From Fragilaria radians (lineage: Eukaryota > Bacillariophyta > Fragilariophyceae > Fragilariales > Fragilariaceae): a stretch of 13,229 bases of DNA. The notes beneath the pieces are model-generated. The model was not told where the DNA came from. It was given only the letters and a program-made list of their open reading frames with translations, and ran no database searches. The translations under genes and the position numbers were made by a program. This document shows, in pieces, positions 1 through 8,207 of the stretch (within the stretch, counting starts at the first letter, position 1; each line of letters opens with the position of its first letter). Where the stretch lies: contig CAAAJI010000044.1 of NCBI GenBank assembly GCA_900642245.1, positions 230,441-243,669 of the forward strand, given 5' to 3'.

Positions 1-340
1 AAGGTAGGTCAGTATGTCAACAAATCTCATGTATTTTACTATGGTCTTCTACTTGCATGATGCTCTTAGCTTGCAGCCTGATACTTTTGTCATGCTATTC
101 CCAAAAAGATATTCAAGGCTTGAATTGTCATTCTTGCTAGGCCTTGCGTTTGAGTCATAGGTGTAGCAAAGAACCATCAAATATTCCAGCATAACATATT
201 GCATTTTACTGATTCTTTACCATTTTAAGCATGTGTATTTCAATGCAAATGTTTTTTCAGTCATACTTGATTGTTCACTGAATTATGCATGAGACATGCA
301 GATTTATTGCTATTTTCAGCCAGGTTTATAAGGCACATCC
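1..340. other. Intergenic, no gene seen
   Basis: AT-rich sequence with stop codons in all frames at short intervals. I see no splice-joined coding segment, RNA gene or mobile-element end. Similarity to the second duplicated block starts only near its right edge, around position 340. Confidence 0.5.
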
Positions 341-344
341 TCTT

Positions 345-1035
345 ATGACCACACGAAAAATAGGTTGATCATTCTGGCTGTTGTGATTGATCAGCCATTT
401 ACTAGGCTCATAGGTAGCATGCTTAAAGGCCAAGTCTCGAACTTGTTTGCCGTATTTCCTTGTCGTAAAGACTAGTCAAAGCAAATCGACAAAAAACACT
501 AAGTAGTTGAACTAAAGATACAAAATCATGTAACTTTCCAAAAGTGGTATTCTCGTAATATTATTCATCTATGCTTGACCTGAAGGGGGAATAGATTAAG
601 CTTCCCACATTCACTAAGTCAAATAGTGAACGAAAAGAAATATCGATAGACAGCTACACCTTACGATACTCTTCACCAAGCTGTATTTCAGCAACGAGAT
701 CAAGGTACTCTAGAAGCTGTTTTTTCTGTTCCTTATTAAGTGGTGGCAACCTCTGCTGGCGATCTTTCTCCGACCATTTAGCAAACTCCTTAGACTGCTC
801 CCAATGTTTCTTCGCATCTAAATGCCGTTTAGTCATAGTGTCTACTAATAACCCTCTTGAAAAGTTAAAATACAAATACTTTCCCTTGGATTAGTTTGGG
901 TGGCGTTTGGAAAATCAGTCAAAAAGGATTTCTCACCTCGAAGATGCTTCCTGCAACAAGAATTGAACCGGCAACGGTATACAACCTTTTCTGACTCTGA
1001 CTTAGGTTACCTCTCCAACTAAACATTCAGACAAG
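345..1035. repeat. Diverged duplicated block, copy 1
   Basis: This block matches 3425-4080 in the same orientation. It contains the whole small-protein gene and about 300 bp of its 3' flank. Exact shared words in the non-coding flank include GTTGAACTAAAGATAC (506-521 here, 3573-3588 in copy 2), TAACTTTCCAAAA and CTTGACCTGAAGGG. Similarity fades quickly upstream of the start codon (above about 1030) and below about 345. Small indels are confined to the flank; the coding exons and the intron align without gaps. I infer one old local duplication rather than a mobile element, since I see no terminal repeats or target-site duplications. Confidence 0.8.
654..1026 (-). CDS. Small predicted membrane protein of unknown family, copy 1 (two exons)
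   Basis: Coding exons are complement(937-1026) and complement(654-884), separated by a 52-nt GT-AG intron (885-936). Joined, they give 321 nt, or 106 residues plus TAG. The start is well set: an in-frame TGA lies immediately before the ATG at 1026-1024. Residues 1-14 are polar and basic (MFSWRGNLSQ...). About residues 15-38 are hydrophobic and glycine-rich (LYTVAGSILVAGSIF, then GKYLYFNF), consistent with one membrane-spanning segment. Residues 47-106 are highly charged and probably helical, with DAKKHWEQSKEFAKWSEKD and the PPLN/EQKKQLLEYLDLV region. The splice model is supported by copy 2, which keeps the same exon lengths, intron length and frame. The two proteins are identical at 83 of 106 positions by my count, with mostly conservative changes. 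I do not recognise the family. Size, a single N-proximal membrane segment and a charged tail recall small organellar inner-membrane assembly factors, but that is only an analogy. Confidence 0.75.
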
Positions 1036-3420
1036 TATCTCTTCAGTTAAATGATACGAAGACTGAAAGTCATATCTTTGCCCAGATTTTAGGTTCAAAG
1101 TCTCTGCGCAGAATTGAGTACATTTCAATGCAGTCTTGAGAATTTCGATAAACAAAGAATTGGCCTTTTTGGCCGTTCAATCTCATACGTAGACATGTAT
1201 TCCTACTCGTATTGTCAAATTTTGCAAAAGTTCTTTGGATCCAATCGACTAAATACACTACGGCTAAAGGATATACAGGAAGAAATTTCCATAGGAAATG
1301 CAAAATCGCGATGTTTTTTTTTATTCTTTTCTCTCACCTTCCAAGTAACATATATTTCCTAATCTACCTAAATAATCAATTATTCCCAATCCATATCAAC
1401 CTCCAACGCAAAGAATGATAATTCTTTGCGAGAAAATGAAATATCTCATTAGTTAGAGGTTATATGAGAATTACACTCATATTTTCTTCACTCTTTACAT
1501 CAGCAAATATGATTTTTTTCGCTGCTATTCCTTCTTATTCACAATGATATACAATTTCATTAGCCTCAAATGAGATTTTGAAGCATGAAGGGTTAAGATT
1601 TACAAGATTTCGGGTTTCGATAGTTTGAGGAAGTTGTCCAAGAAATAAAATGATAAAGTAGTGTCCATTAGAGTTCAAGGTATCAAAACCCTTTAGTACT
1701 GCAGGTCAGTTTACCAAAAAAGACACACCTAAGAGAATTCTTTGCACATCTGCAGGTATATACATCATTCCAAATTCCCCTACTGAAGTAGTATTTACCA
1801 TGATGGGAATCAACTAACACGTTAGATGCCTCTGTTAAATGCCTTTGTTCAATGCAGGCAATTTCCTCTTCCCTAAATTCATCAGTAGAATCAGAATTCC
1901 TCATCCCTTTTGTGATGTGATTTAAGTATGATTTTTTGGTTCATCGCCTCCGCCATTTAATCGAAAAGACAAGCTATTGAGATGAGGGACAAACCAATGC
2001 TCCAGGGGGTTTGAGACAATAGCTACAATCAACTATAAATATTGCATTTGCCTATGGAAAAATCTTTTTAAAAAATACAGCCATAGATCAAAAGCAAATG
2101 AATTGGGATGTTGAGGTTTTGCTTCTCAATCCAGAAATTAGCAATAAAAAATACTCAAGCGACATTATTGAATAATTATTTTTACTTCAACGCTACATGA
2201 ACTATGCTATCCTCCTTCTAGCATCTCACTTCAGATATCATCCAGATCAGAAATTTGAAAATTGATGAGGTTTACCTTGTTAACCTCAATAAAATCCATA
2301 CTCTCTGCCTTTCTCCCGAGTAAATGCAAAAGGACATGCTAGAATGATGTCTCTTTTTCAATCACTGAAGTTGATGGCTAGTAGTAAATTGCGCGTTGAT
2401 CATTAGTTGAGTGATGATGATTAGTTGCATAAGAATGAGAATGGTGATGAAAACGCAGTTCAAGTGTAGACGTTTTAATCTTAGTATAAGCTCTAACGTA
2501 GTACACTCAATGTTGCGTGAATAGAGTTCTATCATGTTCAAACCTTTGGTTATATAGTTTTCTCAAGGAAAAAGTAAATTTTGCAGCATCCACGCCATCA
2601 CCCTACTGAAAAAGTTTACTTTGGTTTTTCTGGTGGATTTGAGTGTAGCTGCACTCATCAGCTACTGTTTGACAAAATTCGACTAGGTATCAATGATATT
2701 CAGCTTTATTTCTTCTTGAGCTAGTCTTTTGCTTTCTAATTTGTAGTTGGGATGTGGGAGAGACGCTCATACTCACGGATTCAAATCTATCTGGAGCTGA
2801 TGATGACTTAATGATGAAATTAAACTTGAAAAGAACTCAGTTCAAGTCAAGCTTTCTGGCTTTAGCCGTTGCTTTCGGCTTTATCCCTTTGAATTCTATT
2901 TTGACTTGAATTGGAGTTCGGAACAGTGGCAAACTCCGAGTTAACTGCTGTCCACAATGATTTCTGGATGTTATTTGATTTGATACAATCGCCTAAAAAT
3001 GGATCCATGGAACACACCAACAGATACACTGCGGTGTTTCAGTTTGTCATTTGGGTCCTGGCTCCGATTTCAATTACTGTCCTAACTAAAGATCCTTGAC
3101 TGGATTTTTTCATCAATTATGGCATATTTGAAGAACACATTCTCTAGCCTGAAGCCAAAAGCCCACAGAAATTATTTTTGTTTGTTTACTCTTTGTAACA
3201 ATGTTAAAGGGGATAGAGGGAAACCAAATCATTTGCTTAGTACAAAATAGAGGGGGCTGTTAACGATTGCTAGTTGTATGTCATCCACAAAGTAAAGTGA
3301 AGCACCTTATGCTTTTGCCATACTTGTGTTCTGGTGCCTTTTCATAATGCTTCACTACTATGAAGTAAATTGTATGTAAATTTAACACGGAACCTATGAG
3401 TTATAACATAACGCTTATTT
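1036..3420. other. Long spacer between the duplicated blocks, no supportable gene
   Basis: About 2.4 kb of AT-rich sequence. Open frames here are short (about 60-80 codons), have no recognisable motif and overlap one another. The largest is on the minus strand at 1683-1904; it has no family signature and I do not call it a gene. The one clear structure is the inverted repeat at 2833-2919, listed separately. A T-rich run lies near 1313-1330. Regulatory sequence for copy 1 probably lies just above 1030, but I cannot point to an element. Confidence 0.5.
2833..2919. repeat. Inverted repeat with 18-19 bp arms
   Basis: The left arm GAACTCAGTTCAAGTCAA (2833-2850) is nearly the reverse complement of the right arm TTGACTTGAATTGGAGTTC (2901-2919). 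The mismatch is confined to a central one-base insertion and one substitution. The 50-bp loop contains two similar words, GGCTTTAGCC and CGGCTTTATCC. It could form a hairpin in RNA or cruciform DNA, or be the core of a small degraded inverted-repeat element. No target-site duplication is evident at the outer edges. Confidence 0.6.
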
Positions 3421-3424
3421 TCAC

Positions 3425-4080
3425 AGGAGAAAGGATCGTTCTGGTGGTGTTTATGGATCAGCCTTTGGGCAGGCTGATATAAAACATACTTAAAGTCCAA
3501 GTGATCAACTACTTTGGCTAATTACCTTATCGTAACTATTACTCGAAGCAAAGGGACAAAAAACATTGAGTGGTTGAACTAAAGATACCATATCAAGTAA
3601 CTTTCCAAAACTGACATTCTCGTAATGTTTTTCATCTGTTCTTGACCTGAAGGGACAAAATGAAGTTTCCCACACTCACTAAGTCAAAAATTCGATAGAC
3701 AGCTACACCCTGCGAGATTCGTCTCCAAGCTGTACTTCAGAGACGAGATCAAGATATTGAAGAAGCTGTTTTTTCTGTTCCGCATTCAGTGGCGGCACCC
3801 TCTGTTGGCGATCATTCTCCGACCATTTAGCGAACTCCTTAGACTTTTCCCAATCCTTCTTCGCATCTATGTGCCTCTTAGTCATAGTGTCGACTATTAC
3901 TCCTCTTGAAAAGTTAAAATAATAATACTTACCCTTGGATGAGTTTGGGGGGCATTTTGAAAATCAGTCGAACAGGAATTCTTACCTGGAAGATACTTCC
4001 TACAACAATAAGTGAACTGGCAACGCTATACAACCTTTTCTGACTCTGAGTAAGATTACCTTTCCAACTAAACATTGCGA
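3425..4080. repeat. Diverged duplicated block, copy 2
   Basis: Partner of 345-1035 in the same orientation. It carries the second copy of the small-protein gene and roughly 270 bp of matching 3' flank. By hand count, the coding parts of the two blocks agree at 274 of 321 positions and the introns at 44 of 52. The flanks also match extensively, with small indels. Sequence beyond about 4080 shows little similarity to that above 1035. Confidence 0.8.
3703..4075 (-). CDS. Small predicted membrane protein of unknown family, copy 2 (two exons)
   Basis: Coding exons are complement(3986-4075) and complement(3703-3933), with a 52-nt intron at 3934-3985 (donor GTAAGA, acceptor CCAAG). They join in phase 0 into 106 residues ending in TAG, exactly the architecture of copy 1. 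A hydrophobic segment spans about residues 15-38 (LYSVASSLIVVGSIF, then GKYYYFNF). The tail is charged and rich in Lys, Glu and Gln (MTKRHIDAKKDWEKSKEF, SENDRQQRVPPLN, EQKKQLLQYLDLV). Here the frame stays open upstream of the ATG, unlike copy 1. I keep the same Met because copy 1 has a stop there and similarity ends at that point. About 21 codons differ silently and 23 differ in amino acid, mostly I/V/L, K/R, E/D or S/T exchanges, with no indel. This indicates that both copies have been kept under protein-level constraint. The function is unknown. Confidence 0.75.
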
Positions 4081-4457
4081 CAATGGAAATCCAGGATGAA
4101 CGACACTTCAATCTTGATGAGTGAACATATTCAAAACTCGGAGTACATGTCAAGCTGAGTCAAGAATTCCGTTTCAGAACTTGTTACCAAGAACTGGCTG
4201 CATGGCCTACCTATACGAACTAACATACCTACTCGTAGTATTCATGATGAGTAAAACTTAGGGTTACCAGAAGTGAGCATGTTAAATTCCTTGCGCAATA
4301 CAAGCGTAAATTCTTGAAAAGTTGTGAGTATCGTGTGAACTGATACTTTAAAAAAAAAGAAACTGATGTTGAAATTCATATATTAAGGTCACAAAAATAG
4401 TATTTCCCCCTTTCCAGGCAATACTTCTTCTTGAGTAAGACCACTAGACATTAGTGT

Positions 4458-4468
4458 CACGTGAGAGT
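4458..4468 (+). promoter_or_regulatory. G-box/E-box-like element CACGTGAGAGT
   Basis: The hexamer CACGTG is the core recognised by bHLH and some bZIP factors in many eukaryotes. The full 11-mer recurs in perfect reverse complement at 4684-4694. It lies about 380 bp upstream of the copy 2 start and over 1.1 kb upstream of spermidine synthase. Its function is inferred only from the motif and its repetition. Confidence 0.3.
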
Positions 4469-4683
4469 ACATTAGAGCAGCACATAGAAATAGAAATCAG
4501 TTCTAGACTTCAACTTGATATTGTCTTTGCTCGAATTTGACCCTCAGGGTTATTTTTAAGCCTTTTCAACACACATTCCTAAGACTTTTGTCATTTTTAT
4601 TTGTTTGAAAGCATTGTTCCAAATTTCTAGTTGTCCGTATGTTTTTCTTCATGTTCAAGATATAATGTATTCTAGAAATCACA

Positions 4684-4694
4684 ACTCTCACGTG
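4684..4694 (-). promoter_or_regulatory. G-box/E-box-like element, inverted copy
   Basis: ACTCTCACGTG on the plus strand is the exact reverse complement of the 11-mer at 4458-4468. A repeat of the non-palindromic AGAGT flank as well as the CACGTG core is less likely by chance than the core alone. Any regulatory role is an inference. Confidence 0.3.
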
Positions 4695-5023
4695 CCTCCT
4701 ATATGGAGGAACTTCAGGAGCTATCGTTCTGCTTTCGTGTAGGAAATTCGTTATTAAATATAATCGGAATAGTGGGAAATTTTTTACTTTCAAATAATGA
4801 AAAATAGGTTTAGTCTATGGAACAAGATTTTGCTTATCAAGTTGTTGAGCACTTGACTTACCTGGATTGAGCTGAGGAACCTCATCACATCAAACCACTC
4901 AAGCTACTCGGGTCAATTCATCTGGACATATTACATTGAGTTGTCAACGCTTCTTGTTTTGAGCTGTCTGAATGAAACTACATCAAGGTTCCAACGTCAT
5001 CTGGACTGAATTACGGCATCTTC

Positions 5024-5345
5024 CCTGGATTTGTCATAGATTAACTACCTCCTTTCCCATATCTCATGCTTCGCTGTTGAACTCTGCAATAATTTATCTA
5101 CAAGCCCTCCCTTCAACCGTGCACGTAGGTAGTGGACATTTAAAATTCTTGTCAATGATTTATTGTCCTTCATTTTGAGATCAAATGTGACTCTTTACAA
5201 TTCTATTGTCTTCCGTACAGATCACTTACCTGGATTTTTCATATACAATTGAACTCTGCAATGGTGTATCTACGCACCAACCCTTCAACTGTGCACAAAG
5301 GTAGTGAATTTTTAACATTCATTTTGAGACATGATGTGACACTGT
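5024..5345 (+). repeat. Degenerate direct repeat upstream of spermidine synthase
   Basis: Two related units occur in tandem, at about 5024-5192 and 5229-5345. Shared words include CCTGGATTT, GAACTCTGCAAT (5079 and 5251), CCCTTCAAC with GTGCAC, AGGTAGTG and TTCATTTTGAGA. The offset changes from 205 to 172 bp, so one unit carries an internal indel. Weaker echoes of the CCTGGATT word occur near 4861 and 5429, so the array may have had further units. Confidence 0.6.
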
Positions 5346-5595
5346 GATGGTATTTTGAATTTCTGTAATAGATTCACGTTCACAACAACCGTATAGATGG
5401 GGTTATGCAAAAATTGTACATACTTTACATGGATTTCTTGAAAAAAGTGTCAATTTGTGCTTACTTACTTACTAAACATTAAAAATGAGCCACTTATTTC
5501 TTGTTTCAATCATTATACTCGTATTTCCATATCGATACATTCTTGGTATTCCAAGTAATAACAACCTTTTGTCAAAATCGACAACGAATTCGAAT

Positions 5596-6670
5596 ATGAG
5601 CGACGAGACCGAACCTTACCAAGGTATTAAGTATGTATACTTTTATATAAACTTCTCCATGAGATTATGAATCAACATGAGTTTTGAATTTTTCTCATCC
5701 TAATATATATATCCCTCGTTTCTCTCTCCACCCTCCCTGGTATATCTGGTAAATCTTTCTCTATGCATTCCGCCATCATGTTTCTTGTTTTGAATTTTTA
5801 AGTGGCCTTGATCTTATCATCGATGGTTGGTTTCATGAACGTGGAGCATTATGGCCTGGTCAGGCAATGTCTCTGAAGGTGAATAAGGTATTGGATCATC
5901 GTCGATCCCTTTATCAAGATATTTTAGTCGTGGAGACTGAAAGTCACGGCAATGTCCTCATATTAGATGGTGTGATTCAAGTAACAAATCGTGACGAATT
6001 CTCCTATCAGGAAATGATTTCTCATATTCCTTTGTATGCTCACCCGAATCCAAAGAAGGTTTTGGTAATTGGAGGTGGTGATGGTGGTGTCTTGCGAGAA
6101 ATTGCACGTCATCCTGGAGTCGAGCAAATTGTTTTGTGTGAAATTGATCAGGGAGTTATTGATGTATCGAAGGAATATCTCCCCGAACTTGCCAAGGGAT
6201 ATGACGATCCTCGTGTACAGGTTCATGTTATGGACGGTGCACTGTTCATGGAACAGAATCAAGAATCCTTTGATGTCATCATTACCGATTCATCAGACCC
6301 CATTGGACCAGCATCTGTTCTCTTTGAGACTCCCTTCTTTGCAGCGATGCATCGGTGTTTGCGTGATGGGGGTATTGTCTGCACTCAGGGAGAATGTCTC
6401 TGGTTGCATGTAGATTTGATTCGTCCTCTCCTCCGAAGCATTTCCCAAATTTATACGGATGTTGGGTATGCGTATACTACTATCCCTACCTACCCCTCGG
6501 GTCAAATTGGATTTGTAGTAGCGACCAAAGGTAGAGGACCGTGCAATGTCCCTGCCAGATCTCCATCCGATGAAGTGCAAAAGGAGCTTCGTTATTACAC
6601 ACCTGAACTACACTCGGCAGCATTCGTCCTACCGGCCTTTGCCAAGCGTGCCATTTTTGGCGACGAGTGA
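5596..6670 (+). CDS. SPDS: Spermidine synthase (two exons)
   Basis: Transfers the aminopropyl group from decarboxylated S-adenosylmethionine to putrescine, giving spermidine and methylthioadenosine; probably cytosolic. Exons are 5596-5630 and 5803-6670, with a 172-nt intron (donor GTATGT, acceptor TTTTTAAG) that splits an Asn codon. The product is 300 residues, the usual length for the family. The N-terminal beta domain carries DGWFHERGALWPGQA (19-33) and YQDILV (49-54). The Rossmann core has IGGGDGGVLRE (101-111), the acidic CEID (124-127) that holds the cosubstrate, and DSSDPIGP (174-181) with the catalytic Asp and gatekeeping loop. YPSGQIGF (242-249) and FVLPAFAKRA (286-295) follow as in plant and animal enzymes. 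The start MSDETEP gives the family's normal length; an upstream in-frame ATG at 5485 is discussed under findings. The intron is required because the conserved GWFHE block lies upstream of the next Met. The gene converges with the aminotransferase. Confidence 0.95.
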
Positions 6671-6743
6671 AAGAAGGATTTGTTCGAATATATGAGCATA
6701 GGAACTAGATATCAACATACGGGAAACATTAAATATTAATTAA

Positions 6744-8207
6744 TTAGTGCGTACTACTGATCTCAGTAACTTTTCCTAATTTCTCTATCAATCGTTGAGA
6801 TGCAGCTGTGATATCCTCTTCCGATCGACAAGCAGCGAATCTAAGGTAGTAACCTGGATTTGGTCTACTCGTGAAAGCATCGGCGGGAACACATGCAACG
6901 CCCACATGTTGCAACATGTACATGGCGGCTTCCTCGGGAGAAGGTGGGTTTCTAACAATTCCATCCTTATTTTGCTCACTGTTGGTACTCTTCCAGAGTC
7001 GAACGTTTGAATAATCTGCCAAGAGATAATACGCTCCCTCCGGATTCGCCACACGGAACCCAACTACTTGTAACGCGTCTCGCAAAATTTGTATTCGTCG
7101 TTGATACCTTTGTCGAACTTGAACGACAAAGTAATCTCGGGGTAAGGATAGGTATGTCCTTGCGGCCAATTGCATTGGATGGGGACTCATCACAACCATT
7201 TGGTCATGGACTGCGCGGTAGCGAGGTGTTGCCGTTGTTGGATGGAGACACCATCCCACTCTCCATCCAGTAGCTGACACAGCCTTCCCAATAGAATTAC
7301 ATACGTAGACTCGATCACGGATCTGAGGAAATTCGTGGGGTAGGACATAGTGTTGTAAATCATCTGGGTGGATCATGTGTTCGTATATTTCATCCGTAAT
7401 GATGGAGACGTCGAATTCGATACACCAGTTGACAATTTCCGTCAATTCCTCATAGCGTAAGACCTTACCAGTTGGATTATGAGGAGTGTTCAAGAGGAGA
7501 ATTTTAGCCTGAGACAATGCGTTTCGAAGCTCATTTCGATCGTACGTCCATTGTGCTGAAGGTGATTTGGAGGAAGTATTTGATTCATCGAATTCTTTGG
7601 TATCTGAATTGAATACTTCTCGTAGAGAGACAAATATCGGATCCAAATAAAAGATACCACACTGATTGGGATATAATTCATGAAAGGGTTCAAGGATAAC
7701 AACTTTATCCCCGGGAGATCCAATGGTTCGAAGTGCTGATGCCACGGCCTCTGTAGCCCCTAGAGTAATTGTAACGTCCAGAGAGGCTTCGAGGGTATCG
7801 AAATTGTATAATAGCTTATAGTAGGAACGTACGGCATCATGCAAATCCGGACGTCCCATAGGAGGAGAATACTGATTGGATATATCCGCCCGTTTTGGAT
7901 CCATAAGCATCAATTCTCCAAGGGTTTTTTCCCATATACTACTATTCTTATTCTGTGAATCCGTGTCAAGTCTTTCATTAGATAAGCACTCATTATCATT
8001 CTTAGGAAGAGATTCCTTGACAATTTCTTGAGGATCACTTTCACAATTGTCGACAATCAAGGTGTCATCACCCGTCAAAACAGCATATGCCAAAGCTGCA
8101 CGAACCGCATGAGGCGGAGATTCATTGGGGTACCCCTGACTTAAGTTAATCGCATCATATTCATAAGCCAATCGAGTCATCCGACGAATAATAGATTCGG
8201 ATATCAT
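6744..8207 (-). CDS. Class I PLP-dependent aminotransferase
   Basis: A 487-residue single-exon fold-type I aminotransferase, closest in motif pattern to the glutamine transaminase K/kynurenine/methionine aminotransferase group. Visible signatures are NLSQGYPN (21-28), NQYSPPMGRPDL (111-122), the cofactor-phosphate region TLGATEAV (148-155), NTPHNPTGK (240-248) with the conserved Asn, DEIYEHM (272-278) with Asp272 and Tyr275, SIGK (305-308) whose Lys308 should form the PLP Schiff base, GWRVGW (314-319), and LRFAACR (455-461) with the substrate-carboxylate Arg456. All key residues are intact. An unusual hydrophilic insert of about 60 residues (about 47-107) separates the N-terminal arm from NQY, and a smaller one follows residue 200. 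The start is firm: an in-frame TGA lies at 8219-8217 with no splice acceptor between it and the ATG. No targeting peptide is evident, so it is probably cytosolic. The exact amino-donor specificity cannot be read from the sequence. The stop lies 73 bp from that of spermidine synthase, so the 3' ends of the transcripts may overlap. Confidence 0.9.
   Translation of the reverse strand: MISESIIRRMTRLAYEYDAINLSQGYPNESPPHAVRAALAYAVLTGDDTLIVDNCESDPQEIVKESLPKNDNECLSNERLDTDSQNKNSSIWEKTLGELMLMDPKRADISNQYSPPMGRPDLHDAVRSYYKLLYNFDTLEASLDVTITLGATEAVASALRTIGSPGDKVVILEPFHELYPNQCGIFYLDPIFVSLREVFNSDTKEFDESNTSSKSPSAQWTYDRNELRNALSQAKILLLNTPHNPTGKVLRYEELTEIVNWCIEFDVSIITDEIYEHMIHPDDLQHYVLPHEFPQIRDRVYVCNSIGKAVSATGWRVGWCLHPTTATPRYRAVHDQMVVMSPHPMQLAARTYLSLPRDYFVVQVRQRYQRRIQILRDALQVVGFRVANPEGAYYLLADYSNVRLWKSTNSEQNKDGIVRNPPSPEEAAMYMLQHVGVACVPADAFTSRPNPGYYLRFAACRSEEDITAASQRLIEKLGKVTEISSTH

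Larger units (their letters stand above)
4081..5595. other. Intergenic region between small-protein gene copy 2 and spermidine synthase
   Basis: This stretch lies between divergently oriented genes, so it should hold both promoters. Visible structure: two CACGTG-cored 11-mers in inverted orientation (4458-4468 and 4684-4694), a degenerate direct repeat (5024-5345), and a TTAC triplet repeat near 5461-5472. Short open frames here have no recognisable motif. The last part (5485-5595) is an open frame continuous with spermidine synthase exon 1 and could be an N-terminal extension or 5' leader. Confidence 0.5.

Noticed and set aside
885..936. Alternative acceptor at TTTTCAAG (near 856), giving a longer intron of about 80 nt
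   Set aside because: It breaks the reading frame with the phase-0 donor in both copies. The CCAAG acceptor at 885 (3934 in copy 2) gives a continuous and conserved frame.
1683..1904. Minus-strand open frame with a KYYFSRG string resembling the GKYYYFNFSRG part of the small membrane protein
   Set aside because: The resemblance does not extend to the DNA or to the flanking residues, and no splice model links it to related exons. Treated as coincidence.
5621..5640. Alternative donor GTATTAAG at 5624 for the spermidine synthase intron
   Set aside because: It gives the wrong phase for the GLDLIIDGWFHE exon, whereas GTATGT at 5631 keeps the frame and is a better donor.
5963..6580. Antisense and shifted-frame open frames across spermidine synthase (5963-6262, 6293-6580, 6069-6413)
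   Set aside because: They lie wholly over a well-supported enzyme gene, have no motifs, and are explained by its codon usage.
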